Notes: generated by a model not told the origin, from the sequence alone. A DNA stretch of 64,000 nt from Paenibacillus glacialis (GCF_001637205.1 NZ_LVJH01000002.1:62001-126000); one strand, 5' to 3'; positions 29,187 through 38,977 are shown, counted from the stretch's first letter. A program made the numbers and translations.

Positions 29187-29192
29187 TTAACT
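29169..29192. other. attL: core TCCATGGG plus right arm of attP
   Basis: Core at 29169-29176. From 29176 the element continues with GAGTATCATAATTAACT (to 29192), the mirror image of the arm at attR. The yhbH side of the site is the DTSGSMG coding sequence. The crossover dinucleotide is probably CC (29170-29171), which is at the centre of the rebuilt attP. Confidence 0.88.
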
Positions 29193-30722
29193 ATTAAAAT
29201 CAAAAATATAATCGATGTGTAAATCCTCAACAGTTAAAGTAATCTTACTTATTACTTCCCGTAGCAAAGTACGTAGGTGATTAACATCCTCGATATCTAA
29301 TTTATTAAACTCTTCTATAATGTACTGCAATGATGTAGCCTCAGATAACTTCTCCTCTATCCCACAAATTTGATTTTCAATGATTGACGTTTCGCTATCT
29401 GAATCACCAATTTTATTTTTAATCTCAATCATTTGAGTTCGATATAAATCTTCAGGGAATAAATCACGTTGAGAGAATATATCCATTTGATCCTTCATAA
29501 GTTTTTCTTTTCTTATGTTGATACTTTTCAATTCTTTTCTAAGGTTATCAATATCATCTTCTCTGTTAGCCGAAAGTAATAATGATTCATTTGGCAAATT
29601 GGTGAATTTACTTTTAACATCTTCGATTACTACTTTTTCAAGCTCATCAGCATTAACATTGGCTTGAGAGCAAGTGTCACGTCCATATTTATGATATGTT
29701 TTGCAAATGTAATAACGATAGGATTTCTCTTTATGCGTTCTCTTCTGACAAACCATTCCTGCCCCACATTGACCACAAATAAGGAGACCAGTGAGAGGAT
29801 GGTAAGCACGTTTCACACCTCTTTCATGGGAACGAGAGGAGATAATTTTTTGTGCCTTATAAAACAATTCCTTATCAATGAGAGATGGATGTGCATTTTC
29901 AACAATCTGCCACTCTTTTCGATCTATTTTAATTTGAACTTTCTTTTTGCTCATGGCTCCTCTTTCGTCATATTCTCTTTTCAGAACATTACGTCTAGTA
30001 CCATAGGCAACTTGTCCAATATAAGCTTGATTTTTAATCATTCGGTTAATTGTCTCACGACTCCAAAGATTGTCGTTTTTCGTTAATAAATCCCTTTGAT
30101 TGAGATACTCCGCAACTTTAAATGTTCCTAGTCCTTTGTTGACATATAGATCGAATACTAAAGGTGGAACTTTACCACGTTCTTCGTCTATTTCAAGTCT
30201 TTTTGTTTCAGGATTTATATAGTATCCAAATGGTGGTTCTCCATTCCATTGACCTCTTGCTGCTTTCTGTTTTCTTGCTGAACTGACACGCACAGATATC
30301 TTTTTACTTTCTTGTTCAGATAAAACAGATAAAATATCGAAAGTGATATTGTCCTTGTTTAAACTGTCATAGTTATCATTTATTGCAACTATTCGCACAC
30401 CGTATTGCTCAAACATCCCAATAATAGCTGGATTTTCTTGTTTATCTCTGCCTACACGACTTACTTCCTTAAAGACAAGTAATTGTATTCTTTTATTTTT
30501 TGCATCATCAATTGCAATTTTCATTTCTGCACGATCAAATACACTAGTGTAATACCCAGAAACCGCCTCATCTTTGTAAATTAAGATGTCTTCAGAATCG
30601 TACTCATCGCCCATACGTTTTATATATTCTCTTGCCTGACTAACTTGATTTTCTATTGAATCGCCTTGCTTGTCCGTACTTACCCTTGCATATATTCCAC
30701 ATTTTATCTTGTCATTCCCCAT
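29187..30722 (-). CDS. Large serine recombinase (probable integrase/excisionase of the element)
   Basis: 511 residues. Resolvase domain with catalytic Ser15 in YARVSTDKQ; recombinase domain (about 165-260); zinc ribbon (CGQCGAG...YYICKTYHKYGRDTC); then a long coiled coil, as in phage-type large serine integrases such as SpoIVCA or SprA. The ATG has a GAAGGAG site. The gene lies tail-first against attL, the usual place for the enzyme that uses that site. An excision reaction would need a directionality factor; small neighbouring genes are candidates. Confidence 0.95.
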   Translation of the reverse strand: MGNDKIKCGIYARVSTDKQGDSIENQVSQAREYIKRMGDEYDSEDILIYKDEAVSGYYTSVFDRAEMKIAIDDAKNKRIQLLVFKEVSRVGRDKQENPAIIGMFEQYGVRIVAINDNYDSLNKDNITFDILSVLSEQESKKISVRVSSARKQKAARGQWNGEPPFGYYINPETKRLEIDEERGKVPPLVFDLYVNKGLGTFKVAEYLNQRDLLTKNDNLWSRETINRMIKNQAYIGQVAYGTRRNVLKREYDERGAMSKKKVQIKIDRKEWQIVENAHPSLIDKELFYKAQKIISSRSHERGVKRAYHPLTGLLICGQCGAGMVCQKRTHKEKSYRYYICKTYHKYGRDTCSQANVNADELEKVVIEDVKSKFTNLPNESLLLSANREDDIDNLRKELKSINIRKEKLMKDQMDIFSQRDLFPEDLYRTQMIEIKNKIGDSDSETSIIENQICGIEEKLSEATSLQYIIEEFNKLDIEDVNHLRTLLREVISKITLTVEDLHIDYIFDFNS

Positions 30723-30790
30723 ATTTTATCTCCTTCATTCCTTGGTTAATAAACGACACACTCACATTTGATTATACTTTAATCATTAAC

Positions 30791-30815
30791 TAAAAAACAC
30801 CCAGTTTATTGGGTG
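30791..30815 (-). terminator. Terminator of the 46-aa gene
   Basis: Stem CACCCA / TGGGTG with a short loop; on the minus strand it ends GGGTGTTTTTTAG. It lies between the small gene at 30829 and the recombinase start. Confidence 0.8.
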
Positions 30816-30828
30816 TTAGATAATAATA

Positions 30829-30969
30829 TTATTTGCTATATGTATTTGTAGATATAATTTCAACATTGATCTCTAGTCCGTATTTTTCTTTTGCAAACTC
30901 TTTAACTTTTTTAGCATACCATTCCATAGGAGACTCTGTTCCGCTGGAGGATGTAACCTTTAATTGAAT
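30829..30969 (-). CDS. Small protein (46 aa) with apparent ATT start
   Basis: Reads (I/M)QLKVTSSSGTESPMEWYAKK... to TYSK-stop. A very strong ribosome site, AAGGAGGGG at 30974-30982, is correctly spaced only for an ATT codon at 30967-30969; there is no ATG, GTG or TTG in frame nearby until the internal Met14, which has no ribosome site. A terminator follows. No homology recognised. Its place directly upstream of the attL recombinase makes it a candidate partner, for example a directionality factor; that is inference. Confidence 0.6.
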   Translation of the reverse strand: MQLKVTSSSGTESPMEWYAKKVKEFAKEKYGLEINVEIISTNTYSK

Positions 30970-31220
30970 ACTACCCCTCCTTCCTTTCTATTTATATATA
31001 AAATTATATTGAAAATCTACTTGTCCTATTCCATCTTACTTGCTTGCTAAATGTTTTATTTACTATTACATGACTAATGGTTCATTATTGTTATGGAGAG
31101 GATTAATCCCTGACACTTGCAACCCTCTCTTTTGACTTTTAAGACACTTTTATATCACCTTGTTACTTACTCTAGTTTCAAACTTATCATTCCTTAGAAC
31201 GTCTCTTGCTTCGTCATACT

Positions 31221-32030
31221 CTATGTATTTTTGTGTTGCTCTGTTAATATCACCGACATGTATGGAAACCTGATTTCCTGCTTGATGATCCTAGTTTCGC
31301 CATTCGAGTCCTCTATAGTCCCAATAGGAATCCACGCTGTATACTCTTCATCATCTTCGTAGTTATACTCCTCCATGGGTTCAAGCCCAAGAGTTACGGC
31401 TTCACTTTGTATAAGATAGTGCTTGCCATCCACTTCAAATATCTTACCTGTGTCAACTTTATTATTGATTCCTATAAATTTTAACGCTTCTTTTTTATGT
31501 TGGAATCTCTTGAATTTCTTTTGCCCACTCAGATCAAAATTGATTTGGAATACATAACATGACTTACTCAGAGCCTTGCTCGAATTTGCGCTATGTGTGA
31601 GGGGGGCAATATTTTCTAGACGGTAACCCACTGATCGGTCTTCAGAAAGACGATCCACCGTGGGTCTGGCACTAAGCTTTTGTTTTGATTCTATAAATTT
31701 ACCAGTCATGACCACCCACTCTTTCCAAAACTCAGGTTTGTGGTTGATAATATCTCTACACATCGAATTAGAGTCACTCCAATCAATGTAGACATCAATA
31801 TAGGGTTTCTGTGCTTTATAGCGAATTGCATTAATCCGAGCCTCACATGAGCCATAGAGAAGATAAGCTGCAAATTCTGTTTCCTCTTTAATCAATCCAC
31901 TTTTTATACTATTTTTCACAAAAACCCATGCTCGAACTTTGTTGTTTTTGTCCCCATATTTGGAGGTGAATTTCTCCAATTCGCTTGGTTGTAGTTCATA
32001 GGGTCTTCCCTTTTTCTTCTTCAAAATCAT
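31221..32030 (-). CDS. Phage-type protein with HNH-associated sequence
   Basis: 269 residues. The block 'ARPTVDRLSEDRSVGYRLENIAPLTHSANSSKA' is the pattern seen next to the HNH motif in many small phage endonuclease-like proteins ('P.IDRID...GY...NI..LT...N'). The Cys or His residues of a full HNH nuclease are not evident, so it may be catalytically dead. An N-terminal KKKKGRPYEL may contact DNA. Confidence 0.55.
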   Translation of the reverse strand: MILKKKKGRPYELQPSELEKFTSKYGDKNNKVRAWVFVKNSIKSGLIKEETEFAAYLLYGSCEARINAIRYKAQKPYIDVYIDWSDSNSMCRDIINHKPEFWKEWVVMTGKFIESKQKLSARPTVDRLSEDRSVGYRLENIAPLTHSANSSKALSKSCYVFQINFDLSGQKKFKRFQHKKEALKFIGINNKVDTGKIFEVDGKHYLIQSEAVTLGLEPMEEYNYEDDEEYTAWIPIGTIEDSNGETRIIKQEIRFPYMSVILTEQHKNT

Positions 32031-32189
32031 TCATCCTTTTCTATTTTTTAATTATTATGAAATATTAGTTTCATATGGTTGTTAGTCTATTTTATTACTA
32101 TGGTGTATCCGCAATATAGCCTGTATAATATTGGAATATGATAGGCGAAATTACCCTTTTAAAAATAATTAAAGTGAAGAGGTACAACT

Positions 32190-32951
32190 ATGAAAAAGAT
32201 TGGATATATTGCAATTGGATTAGTTATTGGTATGGCATTAACAGTAGTAACTCCTGTATTAGCAGATACAGCAAAATCTATCTCAGCTAAAATTAACAAC
32301 ACTGTTAAAGTTGCTATTGATGGAAAGAATGCTAAGTTAAACACTCAACCCATCACCTACAATAATACGAACTATTTACCTGTAGGTGAGATAGGTAGAG
32401 CTTTAGGATTAGATGTTAGCTATGACAAGAAATCAGATACTATTAAGATAGACGGCAATTCAATAGAGACTAAACCCAATCCTCCTGTAGTAAAAGAATC
32501 GACTGTAACAAAACCACCAGTTGAGAGTGGTAAAGAGGTACAAAAGGTTAAAATTGGCGAATCCATTACGAATAAGGGAATTACTGTTTCGATTGATAAG
32601 ATCGAGTATGTTACTAAGGAAGAGATAGATGGAATCTTCTTAGATAAAGGGTTTAAAGTATACACAACTGTGACTAATAACTCAGACGTAGGCATATCTT
32701 TAGGTAGAATGTATAATTTCGGAACTGGTAATTTAATAACAGACAAGCAATTAAACTATCTTGGAAACACAATATTCCTTAAGGTTAATGGTAAACTCGA
32801 TATGGGAGAACTATTGACCAAAGGTGAAACGGCTACTGGTTTTATTTTTTACAGTTTTAGCACAGATGTAAATATAAAAGAAATTAGTTACTTACCTAAT
32901 ATAGAATTTACTCAATCCCAAGTACCGATGGGCACCTGGACAATTGAATAA
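32190..32951 (+). CDS. Secreted stalk-domain protein (copper amine oxidase N-like) with Ig-like C-terminus
   Basis: 253 residues. Signal peptide (KKIGYIAIGLVIGMALTVV...LADT), then a stalk domain common in Paenibacillaceae surface proteins: 'ITYNNTNYLPVGEIGRALGLDVSYD..SDTIKI'. The C-terminal part (about 120-253) resembles the DUF4352/telokin-like fold. It is one of three such proteins in the element (with 38480-38977 and 39129-40256), and its leader peptide resembles that of 38480. Confidence 0.8.
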   Translation: MKKIGYIAIGLVIGMALTVVTPVLADTAKSISAKINNTVKVAIDGKNAKLNTQPITYNNTNYLPVGEIGRALGLDVSYDKKSDTIKIDGNSIETKPNPPVVKESTVTKPPVESGKEVQKVKIGESITNKGITVSIDKIEYVTKEEIDGIFLDKGFKVYTTVTNNSDVGISLGRMYNFGTGNLITDKQLNYLGNTIFLKVNGKLDMGELLTKGETATGFIFYSFSTDVNIKEISYLPNIEFTQSQVPMGTWTIE

Positions 32952-32958
32952 GCATTTA

Positions 32959-34527
32959 TTAGAACCCTACAAATGACTTAACATACAAACTAGCATTGAT
33001 TCTTCCTAATTGTGTTGACGTTAATTCAATAGTGTGCCATCCTGTTGTTGTTATCCATTGTGTAATATCAACCGTATTCTCTGAACTGCTGTACGTTCCA
33101 CCTCTAATTACTCCATCAATTGAGATACGTACACCTGTAGCATATGAACTCTCATAAATTCCATAGTCAATGTCGTGTGAATGAGAAGGCATTGATATGG
33201 AATGTGCGTGTTCGGGCATAGAAATGTCATGAGAATGTGCCGGAACTGTAAAACTATGTGAATGAGAGTTTAATGATATTGGATGACGATGACCTCCAGA
33301 AGTTGACCAAGAAACTGTTCGTCCCCCGCTAACCAATAATTGCGTTCCATCAGGAATACCATGGTTATGTCCACCCACACCAGAAATATAAGTACCATCT
33401 GTTTCAGTATTTCCAGACACATTCTCTGGCAGTGTTGATTTTGATGCAAAGCTCCGTTCAAGTGTTGTAGTCAAATCAATTCTCTCTGAACGTGTTGTAT
33501 TCAAATCAATAATTTTACTCAAAGCGCCTTTACTATGTGCTCTAAATCTCTCCAACGTAATATTAAGCATAACTTTCCTAATACTAATCATGCCATCATC
33601 TACGTAAAACTTAAGCTTCAATCCATGTGAGCTATCAACGTTATCAACCACTTGAATACTGTCTACTTGAACAATCCCATTTTCATCTAACACTACATCA
33701 CCCTTGGGTCCATATAGCTTCAATCCGAAAGAACCTTTAGTATACTCCCCTAATTGAACCTTCGTTTTCTTACTATCATCCGTGATCGTTAGCAAATTGC
33801 CTTCAATAGTAAGTGTTCCTCTATCATCTGATATCTGTAGCTTATTCCCTAAGATGTAATGACCATTGTTAGGCTTATAATCTTCGTACTTTAACAACTC
33901 TTTTTTATCTTCAATTTTGTATGTATTGTGTGAAATAACTCCTCTTACATTATCAAATTCGTACATTTCAAAACTCCCTCCTACTGCTTCGCATGATAGT
34001 TTGTTATATATCGTTTTAAATACATCTACTGGATCTAGTTTCTCTTTGAGTGAATTTCCAATGTCTGTTGCTTCTTGTCCTAAAACCCCTGCTGTAGCGA
34101 ATATATATCCATCCTTTTTAGTAATGGGATACTCGAATAGTTCAAAGTTGTTTGTGCTATTAAAATTGTAAAGAATATTTTGATACTTATCCTCAATCTT
34201 CACTGAGGTTACAACAGTACAATCCATATACCCAGCACCTAATATATCAACGTGGTTGGGATACAATGTTTCAAATGATCTGCCATGCTCTTTAATAATA
34301 TCCTGTAATCTCTCAATACTATGATCTGTGTCTACCTCAAAATCTTCTATAACCTCTTTGCACAATGCCGAGTATCCAGATATAAAGATAATTTTATTAT
34401 CAATATTGAATATCTTCTTAGCATTGTCATTCATCTGATATAATTGTCCATCAACTGTTGCACATTCTCTAGTATCTGCTGTGAAATATGCTCTTTTTTC
34501 GTTCCCCATAAGACAAGCTAAACTCAT
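32959..34527 (-). CDS. Proteasome-beta-like Ntn-hydrolase fused to a tail-fibre-like His-x-His region
   Basis: 522 residues from ATG 34527 (MSLACLMG), chosen for the AAAGGAGAGG site. After Met removal Ser would be residue 1, with Asp17 in FTADTREC and Lys at about 36-37 in NAKKIF, the spacing of the proteasome/HslV nucleophile, Asp17 and Lys33. The middle holds beta-rich repeats. Residues 385-450 carry repeated HNH, HRH, HSH and HAH pairs, as in metal-binding receptor tips of phage tail fibres. It forms a pair with the Ntn-like protein at 50343. Activity is unproven. It overlaps the end of no gene; the upstream small gene ends 1 bp before it. Confidence 0.65.
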   Translation of the reverse strand: MSLACLMGNEKRAYFTADTRECATVDGQLYQMNDNAKKIFNIDNKIIFISGYSALCKEVIEDFEVDTDHSIERLQDIIKEHGRSFETLYPNHVDILGAGYMDCTVVTSVKIEDKYQNILYNFNSTNNFELFEYPITKKDGYIFATAGVLGQEATDIGNSLKEKLDPVDVFKTIYNKLSCEAVGGSFEMYEFDNVRGVISHNTYKIEDKKELLKYEDYKPNNGHYILGNKLQISDDRGTLTIEGNLLTITDDSKKTKVQLGEYTKGSFGLKLYGPKGDVVLDENGIVQVDSIQVVDNVDSSHGLKLKFYVDDGMISIRKVMLNITLERFRAHSKGALSKIIDLNTTRSERIDLTTTLERSFASKSTLPENVSGNTETDGTYISGVGGHNHGIPDGTQLLVSGGRTVSWSTSGGHRHPISLNSHSHSFTVPAHSHDISMPEHAHSISMPSHSHDIDYGIYESSYATGVRISIDGVIRGGTYSSSENTVDITQWITTTGWHTIELTSTQLGRINASLYVKSFVGF

Positions 34528-34528
34528 T

Positions 34529-34804
34529 CTATTTATCCTCTCCTTTAATTTCAGCAGTTTCAACTTCAAAGCTAAGTACCATCTCTTTTAATTCTGAAAT
34601 ATCATAAACTTTTCCGCCATTTTCTAATGTTCCACCATTCTGTTTCAACTCAATAATAGTGCGAAACAGGTCTGCACCATCAAATTTATCAACTGGATAT
34701 TTAATTACTGCATCCTCAAATTTGAAGGTAATATGTAATCTCTCATTTGCGGATTCCTCATTTACTTGATTGTTTGTTTGGTTTGTTTGGTTAGTTGTTG
34801 TCAT
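34529..34804 (-). CDS. Small acidic protein upstream of the Ntn-fusion gene
   Basis: 91 residues, with an Asn/Thr/Gln-rich start (MTTTNQTNQTNNQ) and a compact acidic remainder. The stop lies immediately before the start of the 32959-34527 gene, with the next ribosome site inside its end, so the two are an operon. No family recognised. Confidence 0.7.
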   Translation of the reverse strand: MTTTNQTNQTNNQVNEESANERLHITFKFEDAVIKYPVDKFDGADLFRTIIELKQNGGTLENGGKVYDISELKEMVLSFEVETAEIKGEDK

Positions 34805-35182
34805 TTTTAACTTTCTCCTTTTAAAATGTTTTTTTATTTTATAAGCTTTAACTTGAAGCGGGATTTAATTACCCGCTCCACTACTGTTATCGTTGAATAC
34901 AGGTTCACATATTGACCACCTCCTCTAAAATTGGATGCAAGAAAGAAAGGTCGATGGAAAGAATATTTTTAGTATCCTTCTGACCAATTACTTCATTTTC
35001 AACCGTCAACTAAAAGCTTGTTGGAAACGGTATATATCTTTACACTCTTTAGTCTAATGATACATGGTGGTGCTATAAGATGAATTAGTTGTCCATTATT
35101 GTTAAACTTTTTATCTACAATTCAATTAAAATAAGACTTTAACACGATAAACATTATGTATGAATGACGCTATTACTTATTA
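34805..35182 (-). other. Gene-poor interval with a possible 24-codon micro-ORF
   Basis: No long frame. On the minus strand AGGAGGTGG near 34930 precedes a GTG-started frame of 24 codons (MNLYSTITVVERVIK...), and a small hairpin AGCGGG-TAATTAAAT-CCCGCT (34857-34878) lies inside its end. Otherwise nothing identifiable. Confidence 0.3.
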
Positions 35183-37546
35183 TTAATCCTTACGCTTAAA
35201 GACGTTAGATACGTATTGCTTACTGCATTTCACAATTCCCGCAATTTTGATATAAGAAAGACTTGAATCCTCTTGTTTCAATCTTCTTATATGACTAGCC
35301 TTATCCTCAATTTTCAGAGGCTCCTCTTCAATAAAATTCTCATGATAAATATATCCCTTAACATTCTCAGGGATACCGAATTTGTTCCTTATTGATTTGT
35401 TCACTCTCGTTCTACTTAATTCCTCATGATGCATGATTACTGGCATGTTCAAAACTAATTTCTTACTTATAAAATTGCGATACCATCTCAGCATGTTCAC
35501 ATCATTATCCTGAATTTCTAATAAATCTATTGCTTCAGATTTCTTATTCTTTATGTATTTAAATGTATTTCTAAATTCTTGTTTAATATCAAAATCTGGA
35601 ATGACAAGGTTATCAATAATCTCGTTATCATATGTATATCTCTTTCTATGAAACAATTCTGCAACAACACGCTCAATTTCTGATGTTATAGATTGATTTA
35701 AACTACTAATCTCCTCATCTGCCCTATCAGGATATATACGATTAGCATCTTCACTTCCACGCAATCTCAACACTTGCTCTCTATTGAATCCTGCTATAGT
35801 CAAACCTTTTTCATAAAAGAATTTAGCCATCTCTTCAGCTAATATAAGTCGATCTGTATCTAAGCTTACCACCTCATAATACCTACTCATGTTCGTGTAA
35901 TGAATCGTCTTTCCATTTCGTTCTATGCCCTTCTGCTGATACTCTCTAGCTCTCTTTTGTAACTCATCAGGCAACTCAGAAACACCAACACAATTTAATA
36001 AAAACATAAATATCAAGATGACTGCCTTCGTATTAGCCTTATCTATGTTACGTAGACTAGATACATTTATGCTCAAGACATCCTCTATGACCTTTCCCAT
36101 TGGAGCGAATACGATTGGATTGTTCATCCCTTTCACCTTGGCAAGCTGTGGTAGCTTACGTCTAGCAACCTCATGAATCTGAATTAGTAATCCTAGTGTT
36201 CCTTTGGTGTCTAAAAACTTCGTTAGAAAGGGATAGAGTTCACGTAACTCTATGTCATATTTAAATCGTGAAAGGAATTCAGTGTTAAAATCTATTAGTC
36301 TCTCTTGATCTTGCTGCCACTCCGTTTTAACTTCGGCTATGTTATAAAGCTCTTTTAAGTAATCGAATGATTTATGTATTGGCAATCTCGTAAGTCGCTC
36401 TATAATTTGAATAATATCGTAATGGACGCCACAATTTGAGCTATGGCATTTATAAAAGTATTTGTCTCCATGCGGATATATAGTCCCGCTACTTGAATTA
36501 CTACTGTTATGAAATAGACAAAAGAATCTGTCCGACTCCACACCAAGCAAATATTTTAAATTCTGCTTTTTTAAATATTGCCTGATATCATCTCGATCTA
36601 TGTAACATAACTCCGGTTGTTTATCTAAACCTAGCCTTTTCTTTAATTCGGGTAACCCTTTAAATCCTTGGCTTATCAATGGAATATTGCCAATCATCAT
36701 TAATGAATAATCTATACCTCTCCTAGAAGGTATCCCTCCAGCCTTTGACAGCTCCTTGGTGTTGTATAGAGGCTTCTTTCTATCATTCACACACAACAAT
36801 GACTCCTTGTTATTCTGTGCGACAATCCCCCTTAAAATAGACAGTACACTTTCTGCGTCATAGGAGATTTTAGGATTCCACTCATTCAATTGAATTTTAA
36901 ATGGATCATTCCTATCCTTTAAATGCTGTGTAAGTGGCACTCTCAGGAGTCTTGCTGGATTTTTAACCGCTAAATCCCCATTAAGACAATAGATAAGTAA
37001 TCCTTCTATTGCTTCAAACTGATGTTTCTGAGTCTCTTGCTTCAAAAAATGATAAACATGAAATCCATTCTTAGTTTCAACAATCCCGCTTGGAATCAGA
37101 CCGCTTGTTCTAAGCTCATCAATACGCCTCATAAAAATCTGTTTATATTGTACTTTTTCAGTATTATTGAGTGAATTAAACTTTTCCGTTACAAGATTTT
37201 TTAACTCAGCACCATTACCTTCAAAACCTTCATTAATAAATTCATACTCTATTTCATCTTTAATGTCTAAATCAGCGAAAACAGACCTGAAATCTGTTAT
37301 CTCAGCGTCTTTATACCCTCCACCATTAGGTAGAAAGTAAATACCGTATCCTTTTTCATTCCACATTTCAAATTCTTTAACAGCTTCTCTACTGTAATAC
37401 TTCATCTTGCTTTTATGAGGAAAATTACTCACTTTTCCGCTATTATCTTTTAGTAGTCCCTGTTCATATATGTACTCAAAGTTAACTTTCCCATTGTTAC
37501 TGATTGTAGTAAAAAAATCCTTTGTTTTGATATCAATCAAAAACAA
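35183..37546 (-). CDS. Primase-polymerase-like replication protein
   Basis: 787 residues. Marks of an archaeo-eukaryotic-type primase: acidic pair in VFADLD (Asp92, Asp94), the His motif VETKNGFHVYHFL (His163) and NPARLLRVP (197-204). About 345-375 there is a zinc-finger-like set (CLFH, then CHSSNC with Cys367 and Cys372) like a CHC2 primase finger. The C-terminal 35 residues form a helix-turn-helix (IAGIVKCSKQYVSNVFKR). No Walker A helicase motif was found. Such proteins start replication of plasmids and integrative elements, so the element may replicate after excision. Confidence 0.75.
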   Translation of the reverse strand: MFLIDIKTKDFFTTISNNGKVNFEYIYEQGLLKDNSGKVSNFPHKSKMKYYSREAVKEFEMWNEKGYGIYFLPNGGGYKDAEITDFRSVFADLDIKDEIEYEFINEGFEGNGAELKNLVTEKFNSLNNTEKVQYKQIFMRRIDELRTSGLIPSGIVETKNGFHVYHFLKQETQKHQFEAIEGLLIYCLNGDLAVKNPARLLRVPLTQHLKDRNDPFKIQLNEWNPKISYDAESVLSILRGIVAQNNKESLLCVNDRKKPLYNTKELSKAGGIPSRRGIDYSLMMIGNIPLISQGFKGLPELKKRLGLDKQPELCYIDRDDIRQYLKKQNLKYLLGVESDRFFCLFHNSSNSSSGTIYPHGDKYFYKCHSSNCGVHYDIIQIIERLTRLPIHKSFDYLKELYNIAEVKTEWQQDQERLIDFNTEFLSRFKYDIELRELYPFLTKFLDTKGTLGLLIQIHEVARRKLPQLAKVKGMNNPIVFAPMGKVIEDVLSINVSSLRNIDKANTKAVILIFMFLLNCVGVSELPDELQKRAREYQQKGIERNGKTIHYTNMSRYYEVVSLDTDRLILAEEMAKFFYEKGLTIAGFNREQVLRLRGSEDANRIYPDRADEEISSLNQSITSEIERVVAELFHRKRYTYDNEIIDNLVIPDFDIKQEFRNTFKYIKNKKSEAIDLLEIQDNDVNMLRWYRNFISKKLVLNMPVIMHHEELSRTRVNKSIRNKFGIPENVKGYIYHENFIEEEPLKIEDKASHIRRLKQEDSSLSYIKIAGIVKCSKQYVSNVFKRKD

Positions 37547-37829
37547 AATATCCCCCTTATATTGAGCAGGAGAACTATTTAATTCACAGACTCCTGCTCT
37601 GTAAAATAAATGTAATTGAATAAAAAATTGTGAACCTTACTAATTCCGCAAAATAATATGTATGTGTATTTCCAATAATTTTCAAGCTATTTTAGTTCAT
37701 TAATGTCCATCACTTAAAATATACAAGCGTTTTCTCCTCTCTTCATATTTTTTAGTTTTTTAGTTTTTTAGTTTTCAAAGATCAGTGTGACGTTACGTTG
37801 CTTTATGTATCTTGCTACTACCCTTCTTC

Positions 37830-38327
37830 CTACTCCAATAATATACCATGGGTAATTTTAGAAATCAACACTTTTATCATTACTATTTCAAGTATTATGA
37901 TAGACTTGAATGATATACTCAATGATATACCGATGGTTTTCCATATCCAATTCTTATTTGAGAAGCCTATATAGATGAAGTGAAAATTCATATGATTGGA
38001 TTCATCTTGCAAACCCTTGAAATTAAAAAACAAGTAACCTTCTTTTGCAAGCTTATTACTATCTGTGTTATTTTGCATGTGTGGTCTAACGACAATTGCT
38101 TCTGGACATTTCTGAAGTGCTTTCCAAAGCACCTCTCCCGAATCAACTCCACATGCTTTAGCAATTGGACACGCTGCAAGGATTACTCCTCCACGTCTTG
38201 CTGGATCTCCTGAAACGAGTAAAGGCTTATTCTTATATTTAGGCGTTTTAGCCTTCTCTACACTTGCATAAAAGGATTGCATATCAATCAACATTATTGT
38301 CTTTTGTTTCTTCAACATGTTCACCAC
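37830..38327 (-). pseudogene. Truncated Y-family DNA polymerase (UvrX/YqjW-like) remnant
   Basis: The first about 80 residues match the start of a Y-family polymerase: MLIDMQSFYASVEKA, then PLLVSGDPARRGGVILAACPIAKACGV and VRPHMQ. After HMQ the sequence becomes unrelated, AT-rich and hydrophobic; the palm catalytic SxDE and fingers are missing. The total is 165 residues against more than 400 for a whole enzyme. It cannot be an active polymerase. Confidence 0.8.
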
Positions 38328-38479
38328 CTCAAAAAATAGGAACGTTTGTTTGGTTGTATATTGTATTATACACCGAACACCCGTTCCTTATGCAAGTGGT
38401 ATTTATTTGTTTTTTTAAAGGGTTATTAATAAATTTGTCGAATAAATAGTAATACCAACTTAGAAAAAGGAGTGTCATC

Positions 38480-38977
38480 GTGAAAGACAAAGTTAAAGGA
38501 TTAGTTATTGGTATTGCAATAGGCACAATGTTGACTGGTGCTACTGCATTTGCCGCAAGTGGAACAAACATTAAAGCTGTCATGCAAAAAATGAATATCT
38601 ATGTAGATGGTACTAAGAAAGTAACTTCTGATGCTATCACTTACAAAGGAACAACTTACGTTCCTGTTCGATCTATTGGAAATTCGATTGGTAAGCAAGT
38701 TGGACTTCAAGGAAATAATCTTTATATTGGGAAACAACCCATAGTTAAAATGTCCGAAAACAAAGCTATTGAGATGGTTTACAATAAAATTAAAAAAGCT
38801 GCAATTAGCTATAATCTTCACTTCGTAATTGATAATGATGAAGCAGACAGATATACAGTGTGGGCATATGAACAAATGTCTGATCACACTGCATCATATG
38901 GTTATTATTATGTAAATAAAGCTACAGGGAAAATAACCACATGGGATTTTGTTGCTGCAAAAGAAGTTGAAGTCTAA
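38480..38977 (+). CDS. Secreted stalk-domain protein
   Basis: 165 residues. Signal peptide (VKGLVIGIAIGTMLTGATAFAAS), then 'MNIYVDGTKKVTSDAITYKGTTYVPVRSIGNSIGKQV', a short copper-amine-oxidase-N-like stalk domain, then about 75 residues with a PepSY-like look (ADRYTVWAYEQ...YYYVNKATGKITTWDF). AAAAGGAG site; own terminator. Paralogue of the N-terminal part of 32190-32951. Confidence 0.8.
   Translation: MKDKVKGLVIGIAIGTMLTGATAFAASGTNIKAVMQKMNIYVDGTKKVTSDAITYKGTTYVPVRSIGNSIGKQVGLQGNNLYIGKQPIVKMSENKAIEMVYNKIKKAAISYNLHFVIDNDEADRYTVWAYEQMSDHTASYGYYYVNKATGKITTWDFVAAKEVEV

Noticed and set aside
37741-37780. Tandem TTTTTAG copies read as a possible CRISPR or microsatellite
   Set aside because: Only three short AT-rich copies with no spacers; a simple low-complexity run.
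38329-38887. Minus-strand frames opposite the stalk-domain gene
   Set aside because: Their composition is that of antisense shadows, and the plus frame has a signal peptide, domain motif, ribosome site and terminator.
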